NCBI RefSeq assembly: GCF_007655005.1
Contig: NZ_SZVW01000006.1
Location: 310,001-374,000 of the forward strand
Length of the DNA: 64,000 bases
Reading direction: 5' to 3'
DNA from: Streptomyces tibetensis
GTDB lineage: Bacteria > Actinomycetota > Actinomycetes > Streptomycetales > Streptomycetaceae
The notes under the pieces are model-generated. The model worked only from the letters and a program-made list of their open reading frames with translations. It ran no database searches and was not told where the DNA came from. Shown here piece after piece: positions 1-8,417 of the stretch. Made by a program: the position numbers and the translations under genes. Each line of letters opens with the position of its first letter. The stretch's first letter is position 1.

Positions 1-1356
<1,356 letters not shown>

Positions 1357-1362
1357 TCGATC

Positions 1363-1776
1363 TTGCGGCACATCTACCGCTGCCCGCTGCGCTGGGCGGA
1401 CATGGACGCGTACGGCCACGTCAACAACGTGGTGTTCCTCCGCTACCTGGAGGAAGCCCGTATCGACTTCCTGTTCCGCCCGGAGAAGGACTTCAAGCAG
1501 GGGTCCGTGGTGGCACGCCATGAGATCGACTACAAGCGGCAGCTCGTCCACCGGCACCACCCGGTGGACATCGAGCTGTGGGTCACCGAGATAAGGGCCG
1601 CGTCCTTCACCCTCACCTACGAGGTGAAGGACGACGACCAGATCTACGTGCGGGCCTCGACGGTGATCGTGCCGTTCGACTTCGAGGCGCAGCGCCCGCG
1701 CCGGATCACCGCGGAGGAGCGGGAGTTCCTGCGCGAGTACATGGATGACGCCGAGGAGAAGGCCGTCGCCGCATGA
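1363..1776 (+). CDS. Acyl-CoA thioesterase, YbgC/FadM-like hotdog fold
   Basis: 137-residue single hotdog-domain protein expected to hydrolyse acyl-CoA or related thioesters in the cytoplasm. The N-terminal motif DMDAYGHVNN (about residues 13-22) is the catalytic Asp/Gly-His-Val-Asn-Asn signature of 4-hydroxybenzoyl-CoA thioesterase-like proteins. The start is TTG, 6 nt after the ettA stop; no better ATG exists because the hotdog motif follows almost at once. Its stop overlaps the next start in an ATGA, so the two downstream products are translationally coupled. The substrate cannot be read from the sequence. Confidence 0.88.
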   Translation: MRHIYRCPLRWADMDAYGHVNNVVFLRYLEEARIDFLFRPEKDFKQGSVVARHEIDYKRQLVHRHHPVDIELWVTEIRAASFTLTYEVKDDDQIYVRASTVIVPFDFEAQRPRRITAEEREFLREYMDDAEEKAVAA

Positions 1777-2441
1777 CGGTGCTCCACCTCGCCGACGAGG
1801 GGGAGGCGGCGGATCTCGCCGCCTTCCTGTCCCGGCTGCTCCACTACGACCGCGGGGCCGCCGTCCGTCTGCAGGCGGCGGGCACCGCACTGGCCGTCTT
1901 CGGGCGGCCGCCGTCCTTCGAGGTGCTCGCCGTGCGGGCGGTGCGGCTGGCGAAGCCGTACGAGAAGGGGCTGGAGGTCACGCTGGACGTGACCGTGTCC
2001 GCCGGCGAGTTCCTGGAGTCGGTGGACGAGAAGGCCGGCACGGCCGTCGTGCCGAGCGCCGTGACCGGGCCGCCGTGGGCGGGTGTGCTGCCGCCCCGCG
2101 GGGACTGGCGGGCCGAGCCTGGACTGCCGACGCCGGAGGCGCTGCGCGACCTCGTGGCCGCCGTGATCGCCGAGTTCCGTACGCGTACACAGGAGTTGCC
2201 CCCCGACGGGCGGACCCGGACCGAGCTGGACCGGATCGGGGCGGACATCTGGTCCCGCACGGTCGGGGACACCCGGCTGCCCGTCCGGGCCGTGCACGCG
2301 GCGCACTCCCTCGGTTTTCTGCGCCCCGGTGTGCCGCCGGCGCTGTTCTCGTCGGGCGCGTGGCTGAGGCTGCGCACGCCGTACGGGTCCATCGCCGTAC
2401 GACGTGCCGGGCTCGGGGCGCTGGACGTCAGCGTCCGCTGA
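1773..2441 (+). CDS. Conserved hypothetical protein coupled to the thioesterase
   Basis: 222 residues, soluble, with no signal peptide or membrane segment and no domain that I recognise. The N-terminal half is rich in Leu/Ala/Arg with a stretch around residues 40-75 that alternates hydrophobic and charged residues (FEVLAVRAVRLAKP). The start ATG overlaps the thioesterase stop (ATGA), so it is made from the same mRNA and its job is likely linked to the thioesterase or to EttA. It converges on the globin gene with only 17 nt between stops. The existence of the gene is well supported; its function is unknown. Confidence 0.75.
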   Translation: MTVLHLADEGEAADLAAFLSRLLHYDRGAAVRLQAAGTALAVFGRPPSFEVLAVRAVRLAKPYEKGLEVTLDVTVSAGEFLESVDEKAGTAVVPSAVTGPPWAGVLPPRGDWRAEPGLPTPEALRDLVAAVIAEFRTRTQELPPDGRTRTELDRIGADIWSRTVGDTRLPVRAVHAAHSLGFLRPGVPPALFSSGAWLRLRTPYGSIAVRRAGLGALDVSVR

Positions 2442-2458
2442 TCGGCCCTCGACGGCCG

Positions 2459-2872
2459 TCAGCCCTCGGTGTTGACCATCGAGGCCGCCGCGTACGTCAG
2501 GTAGTTCCACAGCGTGTGCTCGTGCTCCTCGGACAGCCCGAGCTCCTCGACGGCGACCCGCATGTGCTTCAGCCACGCGTCGTGCGCCGCACGGTCGACC
2601 GCGAAGGGCGCGTGCCGCATCCGCAGCCGCGGGTGGCCGCGGTTGTCGCTGTACGTCGTGGGGCCGCCCCAGTACTGGATGAGGAACAGCGCGAAGCGGT
2701 CCTCGGCCGGCCCCAGGTCCTCCTCGGGGTACATGGGCCGCAGCAGCGGATCCTGGGCCACTCCCTCGTAGAAACGGTGGACGAGCCGACGGAAGGTCTC
2801 CTCCCCGCCGACCTGCTCGTAGAAGGTCTGCTCCTGAAGCGTGCCGCGCCGAATCTCATTCACGCGATCCAT
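2459..2872 (-). CDS. glbO: Group II truncated haemoglobin (trHbO type)
   Basis: 137-residue single-domain haem protein, the usual length for truncated globins, likely handling O2, NO or peroxide in the cytoplasm. Diagnostic residues are visible: Tyr in HRFYEGV (B10), Tyr in PMYPEED (CD1 region), proximal His in RMRHAPF (F8) and Trp in HDAWLKHM (G8, typical of groups II and III). The ATG at 2872 has no good ribosome site; a GTG at 2863 (protein starting at VNEIRRG) is an equally good start. It is transcribed divergently from the methyltransferase across a 99-nt region that carries three 20-bp repeats. Confidence 0.9.
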   Translation of the reverse strand: MDRVNEIRRGTLQEQTFYEQVGGEETFRRLVHRFYEGVAQDPLLRPMYPEEDLGPAEDRFALFLIQYWGGPTTYSDNRGHPRLRMRHAPFAVDRAAHDAWLKHMRVAVEELGLSEEHEHTLWNYLTYAAASMVNTEG

Positions 2873-2906
2873 GGTCTCAGACGCCCCGGCATAGGACTCA
2901 AGACCT

Positions 2907-2966
2907 AGGACCCTGCCCTTACCTTCAGGACCCTGCCGCTGTTGTCAGGACCCTGCCCCTACTGTG
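2907..2966. repeat. Three tandem 20-bp direct repeats between globin and methyltransferase genes
   Basis: Three exact-period copies start at 2907, 2927 and 2947, each beginning AGGACCCTGCC and differing only in the last nine bases. The array fills most of the divergent promoter region and ends 5 nt before the methyltransferase ATG. A 20-bp period puts the copies on nearly the same face of the helix, as in multi-copy operators. No known regulator motif is recognised. Confidence 0.8.
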
Positions 2967-2971
2967 GAGAC

Positions 2972-3955
2972 ATGGGCGGCTACGCACCCGGCAGTGAACT
3001 CGACGCTCTCGCCGCCGCCGCGCGGGCGGCGCTGGTGGACCGGATCGAGGCGAGCGGGGCCTGGGCGGCCGACCCGGGCTGGCGGGAGGCCTTCGCGGCG
3101 GTCCCGCGGCACCTCTTCGTGCCGTACTACTACGTCGGTGTCGCCCGCGGCTACGAACGCCGCTGGGGCGAGAGCGCCGACCCCGGGGCGCGGGAGCGGT
3201 GGCTGCGCGGCGCCTACGAGGACACCCCGCTGGCCACCCGGCTGCGCGACGGTGAGCTGCTCTCCTCCAGCAGCCAGCCGTCCCTGATGGCGGACATGCT
3301 CGCCGCGCTGGAGGTGGAGGACGGTCACACGGTTCTGGAGATCGGCGCCGGCACCGGCTACAACGCGGCGCTGCTGGCCCACCGGCTGGGCGACGACAAG
3401 GTCACGACCGTCGACCTCGACCCGGAGATCACCGAGTCGGCCCGTCGGCACCTGGCCGCGGCCGGGTACCACCCGGCGGTCGTCACCGGCGACGGCGCCC
3501 GGGGCGTGCCCGAGCGCGCGCCGTTCGACCGGATCATCGCCACCTGCGCCCTGAGCGGTGTCCCACGTGCCTGGGTAAGCCAGAGCCGTCCCGGCGGCCG
3601 GATCCTCATGCCGCTCGCCACCGGCCTGATCATGCTCACGGTGACCGGCGCGGGGCACGCCGAGGGACGTTTCCTGCACACGCCCGCCTACTTCGTGCCG
3701 CTGCGCGGCGCAGGCCGGCCCGGGGGCGAGCCGGTCCAGCTGGGCGGGGTGCCGCACCGGGCGCGGGAGGACGACCTGTTCCGGTTCCTGCTGGCCCTGA
3801 CCCGCGGCGGCCTGGACCCGCAGGAGGCCCACGCGCTGTGGGAACAGGAGGGCAGGCCGCAGCGCGAGCGCTACGGCATCACCGTCGGCGAGGAGACGGA
3901 GTGGGCCTGGCTGGACGACCCGGAGGGGCCGTACGCCTGGCCCCTCCCGTCGTGA
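2972..3955 (+). CDS. PCMT/protein-L-isoaspartate O-methyltransferase-like SAM-dependent methyltransferase
   Basis: About 327 residues. The N-terminal third contains the PCMT-like stretch FAAVPRHLFVPYYY. The SAM-binding fold follows, with motif I VLEIGAGTGYNAALLA (about residues 115-130) and the acidic VTTVDLDPEI end of strand 2. Such proteins methylate isoaspartyl residues or, in actinomycete pathways, peptide or small-molecule carboxylates. The frame is open back to a TTG at 2942 inside the repeat array, but the ATG at 2972 fits the family start and the GGAGA just before it. The substrate is not determined by sequence; in lanthipeptide clusters related enzymes modify peptides, but no such cluster is seen here. 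Confidence 0.85.
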   Translation: MGGYAPGSELDALAAAARAALVDRIEASGAWAADPGWREAFAAVPRHLFVPYYYVGVARGYERRWGESADPGARERWLRGAYEDTPLATRLRDGELLSSSSQPSLMADMLAALEVEDGHTVLEIGAGTGYNAALLAHRLGDDKVTTVDLDPEITESARRHLAAAGYHPAVVTGDGARGVPERAPFDRIIATCALSGVPRAWVSQSRPGGRILMPLATGLIMLTVTGAGHAEGRFLHTPAYFVPLRGAGRPGGEPVQLGGVPHRAREDDLFRFLLALTRGGLDPQEAHALWEQEGRPQRERYGITVGEETEWAWLDDPEGPYAWPLPS

Positions 3956-3961
3956 AGGACC

Positions 3962-3991
3962 TTCCGCCGCGGCGTCTCAGCCGCGGCGGAA
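3962..3991. terminator. Bidirectional hairpin between methyltransferase and FHA genes
   Basis: Perfect 12-bp stem (TTCCGCCGCGGC paired with its complement) around a 6-nt loop GTCTCA, 6 nt after the methyltransferase stop and between converging genes. It lacks a strong T-run, as is common for Streptomyces terminators. Confidence 0.8.
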
Positions 3992-4072
3992 CGTGATCGT
4001 CCGCGGCGTCTCGACCGCGGCGGATCGTGATCGTCCGCGGTGTCTCAGCCGCGGCGGATCGTGATCGTCGTC
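3971..4072. repeat. 34-bp tandem repeat, three copies, at the 3' end of the FHA gene
   Basis: Copies are phased at GTCTC starting at 3974, 4008 and 4042. The inner copy encodes the C-terminus of the FHA protein (TITIRRG-stop) and the outer two are non-coding duplicates. The outermost copy forms the right arm of the 3962-3991 hairpin, and the others can form weaker versions of it. This looks like slippage duplication of a gene end. Confidence 0.8.
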
Positions 4073-5478
4073 CAGGCGCCCACGTGCACTCGGTCGCCGT
4101 CCTGGAGCGGTACGGGGACGAAGGGCTGGATCGGTTCCTCCGAGCCGTTGACCGTCGTGCCGTTCGTCGAGTTCTGGTCGACGACCGCCCAACTGCCGTC
4201 AGGCTGCTGGACCAGCACCGCGTGCTGGTGCGAGACGCCCGGGTCCTCCGGCGGCGTCGACAGGTCGATGTCCGGGGTGTCGCCGGTGGAATGCCGGCGG
4301 CGGCCGATCGTGAGCTGGTTGCCGGTGAGCGTGCGCTGCTGCTCCGGCGAGTACGCGGGCAGGTTCAGGCCCGCGGCCTCGGGGCCGGAGCGCTGCATCA
4401 TCGCCATGAAGTAGTCGCGGTCCGGGCCGATGGTCGCCGTCCACGTCGCGGGTCCCTGCGGCGCCTGGGGCTGCTGCGGGAAGCCGCCGGGACCGGGCGG
4501 GGCCTGGGTCGCGCCGGGCTGCGGGTAGCCGTAGCCGCCCTGACCGGGGCCGCCGGGACCGCCCTGGCCGCCCGGGCCGGACGTCGGCGGGGAGATCACC
4601 CAGTCGTCGTCACCGCCGCCGAAGGACGGACCGCCCTGCTGCGGGGGCCGCTGGGTCTCCTGCGGGAATCCGGGCGGGGCCGGCGGGCCGGACTGGTGGA
4701 ACGCCTGCGGAGCACCGGGACCACCGGGACCACCCGGACCACCGGGACCACCCGGACCACCCGGACCACCGGGTCCGGGCGGGGGCGGGACCGGCCGCGA
4801 GGGGTCGGCACCGAAGCCGCCAGGACCACCCGGGCCGGGAGGGCCGCCGAAGCCACCGGGTCCGCCAGGACCGCCGGGTCCGGGCGGGGGCGGGGCAGCG
4901 CCGGGCTGGGGGTAGCCGTAGCCATGGCCCTGGGGGCCGCCGGGCCCGCCGGGCCCACCCGGGCCGGGGCGGCCGGACGGGTCGCCGCCGAACGGCGGGA
5001 TCGGCTCGGCCGGGCGGTTCACCTGGGACGGACGGGAGCCCTGGTACTCGTAGGAGTCACCACCGCCGTACGACGGGCCGGGGGGCGGGCCGCCCTGCTG
5101 GCCCGGAGGCTGGAAACGCACGCCCGGACCGGGCGGCGGGGCCGCGGGGGTGTACGACGTCGCCGTGTTCGTCAGGAAGTTCCACCGGCACTCCTCGCAG
5201 AACGGGGCGCCGCCCTCACGGGGCGTGCGGCACTGCGGGCAGAGCTCCGGCTCGGCGTTCGGTACGGCGGACAGGTGCGGCGGGCGCCCACCGGGCTGGC
5301 CACCGGGACCGCCGGGAGGGCCGCCGGGGCCACCCGGTCCGGCGGGGGGCGGGAAGCCGTAGCCGCCGGGCGGGGGCGGCGGGGGAGGAGGCGGAGGCAC
5401 GGCACCCGCCATGCGGTGACCGCAGACCTCGCACCAGTCGTCGGAACCCGACTGGTGTCCGTTCGGGCAGGTCGGCAT
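4045..5478 (-). CDS. FHA-domain protein with N-terminal zinc ribbons
   Basis: 477-residue phosphothreonine-reading adaptor. The N-terminus has two zinc-ribbon-like cysteine sets (CPNGH...CEVCGHR at about residues 4-22, CPQCRTP...CEECRW at about 79-98). A long Gly/Pro-rich disordered linker (about 100-340) follows, then a C-terminal FHA domain (about 385-477) with the core Gly-Arg (IGRR), Ser-x-x-His (VSHQHA) and Asn-Gly (STNGTTVNG) residues needed for pThr binding. It is the last gene of the locus starting with the GlnX-like gene, so it is a candidate target or effector of the PknG-like kinase, in the way GarA/OdhI FHA proteins serve PknG in other actinobacteria. It lacks the short GarA architecture, so that role is inference. 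Confidence 0.9.
   Translation of the reverse strand: MPTCPNGHQSGSDDWCEVCGHRMAGAVPPPPPPPPPPGGYGFPPPAGPGGPGGPPGGPGGQPGGRPPHLSAVPNAEPELCPQCRTPREGGAPFCEECRWNFLTNTATSYTPAAPPPGPGVRFQPPGQQGGPPPGPSYGGGDSYEYQGSRPSQVNRPAEPIPPFGGDPSGRPGPGGPGGPGGPQGHGYGYPQPGAAPPPPGPGGPGGPGGFGGPPGPGGPGGFGADPSRPVPPPPGPGGPGGPGGPGGPGGPGGPGAPQAFHQSGPPAPPGFPQETQRPPQQGGPSFGGGDDDWVISPPTSGPGGQGGPGGPGQGGYGYPQPGATQAPPGPGGFPQQPQAPQGPATWTATIGPDRDYFMAMMQRSGPEAAGLNLPAYSPEQQRTLTGNQLTIGRRRHSTGDTPDIDLSTPPEDPGVSHQHAVLVQQPDGSWAVVDQNSTNGTTVNGSEEPIQPFVPVPLQDGDRVHVGAWTTITIRRG
4713..4775. repeat. 9-bp coding microrepeat in the FHA linker
   Basis: Run of ACCGGGACC-type units encoding Gly-Pro-Gly on the minus strand. It lies in the disordered linker of the FHA protein, so its length is probably variable between strains. 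It is in frame and not a regulatory array. Confidence 0.7.
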
Positions 5479-5510
5479 GTCGGCGCGTCCCTCCTTCGAT
5501 CTCTTCTAGG

Positions 5511-6857
5511 TCACTTCTTGACGCGAACGGTCTTGGTGGAACGGGTTTCGAGCGTCATCTCGTCAGCCTCCGCGACCTTCGCCTTCAGTCGCACAGTACC
5601 GGTCGCGGCATCGACCACGTCCACCACCTTCGCAAGCAGTTTCGCAGTATCCGCGTTCCCCGAGACACTCGCGAGCTGAACGGCCCGGCCCAGTTTGGCC
5701 GTTGCGCCATCCATATCGCCCGACTTGCGAAGATCCAGGCCCTGTTGGATGACTTGTGCCAGTTCGGCCTGCCCGGTGTAGTGGGCGACCTGAGGGTTGA
5801 TCGACGTCGAGGCGACCATGTCGTCCGTCCACACGGCCCGCACGAGGCCCTGTGCGCCGAGGTTCTGGGCGCTGCCGTCGGGCTGCGGGATGACCAGTGA
5901 GATCCGGCCCGCCAGCATCTCCTGCCCGAGGTTCGCGACCGGGACCTCGATGCAGACGTGGTAGTCACGCGACTCGTCTCCCCAGGAACCAAGGGGGTAG
6001 TCGCCGGCGCGCGGACTCGCCTCGGTGCGCCGGCCGGTCAGGTCCTCGACCGTCGGCGCGACCTGCTTGACGTACTTCACGGTCGTGTCGACGGGGGTCC
6101 ACAGCCGTAGCGAGACGTCCGCGACCTCCTTGCCCATCGCCGTCTCCATCATCCGCGTGAAGTCCGCGGCGAGTTCGGCCGGATCGGCGACGATGTCGGC
6201 GGTGCCGAGCAGGGCGGAGGCGATCCCTGTGACTTCTTTCACTTCCCAGTCGGTGCCCACGCCGCGCGCGTCACACGTGAAGCGCCCGGCGCACGCGTCG
6301 AGCGCGGCCTTCAGGTCCTGCGGCGACTCGTGTTCGTTGCGGCCGTCGGTGAGCAGGATGCCGTGCCGGATCGCGACGTCCGCGGACGACAGCAGGCGGT
6401 CGGCCAGTTTCAGCCAGGTGCCGATGGCCGTGCCGCCGCCCGCGCTCAGCGAGCGCAGCGCCTGCTTGGCCTGTCCGCGGGTGGTGGCGTCGGCGACCGC
6501 GACACGGCCGCCGCCCGGGTAGACCTCCTTCGCCACGTGCGTCCCGCCGATCACGGCGAAGTGCACGCCGTCGCGCAGGGTGTCGATCGCCGCGGCCGTG
6601 GCGTCGCGGGCGTTGCGCATCTTGGTCGGCGGGTAGTCCATCGACCCCGAGCAGTCGACCATGATCGCCACGGCTGCGGACGGGCCCTGGCCGGGCGAGT
6701 AGAGGTGGGGCGCCGCGACCGCGCTGCCGATCGTGCCGCCGCCCGTCGCCGTCACCGTGACGATGGCGTTGACCTCGCCGGCGCCCTCCGGCAGGTACTC
6801 GTTCTGGTAGACGTCCACCGAGAACTGGGGCGCGTTCGACTTCGAGAAATTGGCCAT
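5511..6857 (-). CDS. VWA-domain protein (TerY-like partner of kinase and phosphatase)
   Basis: 448 residues, cytoplasmic. The von Willebrand factor A domain spans about residues 60-260 and has an intact MIDAS metal site: DCSGS in IMVDCSGSMDYPP, a conserved Thr further on, and the DGRNEHE segment after LLTD. The C-terminal 190 residues are all-beta then helical and match no domain I know by name. VWA proteins beside a Ser/Thr kinase and a PP2C phosphatase form a recurrent bacterial module (TerY-P type), so it probably acts as a metal-dependent scaffold for the neighbouring enzymes. It lies 32 nt upstream of the FHA gene in the same orientation. Confidence 0.9.
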   Translation of the reverse strand: MANFSKSNAPQFSVDVYQNEYLPEGAGEVNAIVTVTATGGGTIGSAVAAPHLYSPGQGPSAAVAIMVDCSGSMDYPPTKMRNARDATAAAIDTLRDGVHFAVIGGTHVAKEVYPGGGRVAVADATTRGQAKQALRSLSAGGGTAIGTWLKLADRLLSSADVAIRHGILLTDGRNEHESPQDLKAALDACAGRFTCDARGVGTDWEVKEVTGIASALLGTADIVADPAELAADFTRMMETAMGKEVADVSLRLWTPVDTTVKYVKQVAPTVEDLTGRRTEASPRAGDYPLGSWGDESRDYHVCIEVPVANLGQEMLAGRISLVIPQPDGSAQNLGAQGLVRAVWTDDMVASTSINPQVAHYTGQAELAQVIQQGLDLRKSGDMDGATAKLGRAVQLASVSGNADTAKLLAKVVDVVDAATGTVRLKAKVAEADEMTLETRSTKTVRVKK

Positions 6858-6956
6858 GCCTGCTTCGATCCCCCTCCAAAGCCCCCGCCGCGGCGGGGTG
6901 ATGACGGTAGGCGGACCGGTCCCCTCCGGTCCGCCGAGGCGTCCCCGTACGTGGCC

Positions 6957-8414
6957 TCAGGCCGATCCTGCCCCCTGGGGCACGGCCGGGAACGGCACGA
7001 GCGCCACTGTTACGTTGTCGTGGCCCCCGCCGTCCAGGGCGTGGCCGAGGAGCACCCGGGCGCTGTGCAGCGGATGCGTGGCCGCGTCGAGCGGGACGAC
7101 CCGGGCCATCTCCTCGGCCGCCTCCGCGTAGTTCCACAGGCCGTCGGTGCAGACCACCACAACGCCGGGCCGGTCCGGCTTGAACGCGGCGGTGTGCGGT
7201 TCCAGTTCGTAGGCGTCCGCGCCGAGCCAGCCGGTGATCGCGTGGGCGCGTTCGTCGGCGTAGGCCTCGGCCTCGCTCATCAGGCCCGCGGCGACCATCT
7301 GGGCGGCCCAGGAGTCGTCCTCGGTGAGCCGGGCCGGGGGAGCGCTGCGGTCCACCGGGACCCAGTAGGCGCGGCTGTCGCCGACCCAGCCGACGATCAG
7401 CAGGCCGGACGTCACCACGGCGCCGACGATGGTGCAGGCGGGGGCGTTCTGGTGAGGTGCCTGCTCGAGGGCCGTGGCGGGCTCCGCGGCGAGCGAGTTG
7501 ACGGCACGCGAGGCGGCGAGGATCGCGTCGTGCATCGCCTGCTGCGGGTGCGTGCCGCGCGGCAGGGCCGCCAGCAACGTCTCGCCCGCCGCCCGGGACG
7601 CCGCCGCGGAGGCGTCGTCGGGGCGGGTCGCCGAGGAGACGCCGTCGCAGACGATCGCGACGGAGGCGGGGGAGCCGTCGGGCAGCGCGGTGGTGCCGAT
7701 GGCGAACGCGTCCTCGTTGCGGTGGTGGCGCAGGCCGCGGTCGCTGACCGCGGCCACCGGGCCGGACTCCTGCTCCATGTGGTCCCGTTCGCGCGGCTGG
7801 GCGTGGCCGCAGTTCTCGCAGTAGCCGTCGTCGTCCACGCGGCCGGCCCGGCAGGCGACGCAGACCTTGCCGCCGGTGCCCGCGGCCTGGGCCGCCGACT
7901 CGGCGGACACCCGTGGGTCCGGTGCCTGGAGGAGGTACTCGTCGGGCTGTGTCTGGTAGATCTCCGGCGACGCGGCAGACCCGTCGGGCTGTGTCTGGTA
8001 GATCTCCGGCGACGCGGCAGACCCGTCGGGCTGCGGCGGCCGGTCGAACCGCACGCCCTCGGCTTCGGCCGGCGGGGCGCTCGGCGGCGGGGGTGTCTCC
8101 GGTGGCAGGACGGAGCCGCCCGAGTCCGTGCCCGGGAGGTCCGTCGGCAGGTGCACCGCGTCCGGGGCACCCGCGCCGTCCGGCCCGGGCGCGGGCCAGG
8201 CCGTGTCGGCGGGGGGCGCCGACGGCGGCTCGGGATACTCACCGGCCGGAGCGCCCTGCGCGGGCACCGAGCCGTTCATGGTGATGGTCGGGTTGTCCTG
8301 CGGCCGTTCCGGCACGGCGGACAGGTCGTATCCGCACGCGCCGCAGAAACGGTCACCCGACTCGAGGGGTTCCTCGCAACTCGGGCAGGCGGACAACTGG
8401 GGCATCTGCGACAT
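6957..8414 (-). CDS. PP2C-type Ser/Thr protein phosphatase with zinc ribbons
   Basis: 485 residues. The N-terminal zinc ribbon (CPSCEEPL...CGACGYD) is followed by a Pro-rich region with a repeated 14-residue unit, a second ribbon (CVACRAG...CENCGHAQ) and a C-terminal PP2C domain from about residue 225. All metal-binding motifs are present: RNEDAF, VCDGVSS, WVGDSRAYW, CTDGLWNY and GGHDNVTV. It should reverse phosphorylation by the adjacent PknG-like kinase. A TTG codon directly precedes the chosen ATG; a later Met at residue 4 is also possible. The first codons abut the kinase stop (8418), so expression is tightly coupled. Confidence 0.93.
   Translation of the reverse strand: MSQMPQLSACPSCEEPLESGDRFCGACGYDLSAVPERPQDNPTITMNGSVPAQGAPAGEYPEPPSAPPADTAWPAPGPDGAGAPDAVHLPTDLPGTDSGGSVLPPETPPPPSAPPAEAEGVRFDRPPQPDGSAASPEIYQTQPDGSAASPEIYQTQPDEYLLQAPDPRVSAESAAQAAGTGGKVCVACRAGRVDDDGYCENCGHAQPRERDHMEQESGPVAAVSDRGLRHHRNEDAFAIGTTALPDGSPASVAIVCDGVSSATRPDDASAAASRAAGETLLAALPRGTHPQQAMHDAILAASRAVNSLAAEPATALEQAPHQNAPACTIVGAVVTSGLLIVGWVGDSRAYWVPVDRSAPPARLTEDDSWAAQMVAAGLMSEAEAYADERAHAITGWLGADAYELEPHTAAFKPDRPGVVVVCTDGLWNYAEAAEEMARVVPLDAATHPLHSARVLLGHALDGGGHDNVTVALVPFPAVPQGAGSA
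7941..8024. repeat. Perfect 42-bp tandem duplication in the phosphatase gene
   Basis: Two identical 42-bp copies (7941-7982 and 7983-8024), in frame, giving two copies of the peptide PDGSAASPEIYQTQ in the linker between the zinc ribbons. Sequence identity down to the wobble bases indicates a recent duplication. Confidence 0.9.
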
Positions 8415-8417
8415 CAA

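Noticed and set aside
2972..3955. Peptide-modifying O-methyltransferase of a RiPP cluster
   Set aside because: PCMT-like enzymes occur in such clusters, but no precursor or modifying enzyme is adjacent; neighbours are globin and FHA genes.
4713..5400. Possible CRISPR-like or regulatory repeats in the FHA gene
   Set aside because: The repeats are short in-frame Gly/Pro codon runs without spacers of constant length, so they are linker-coding sequence.
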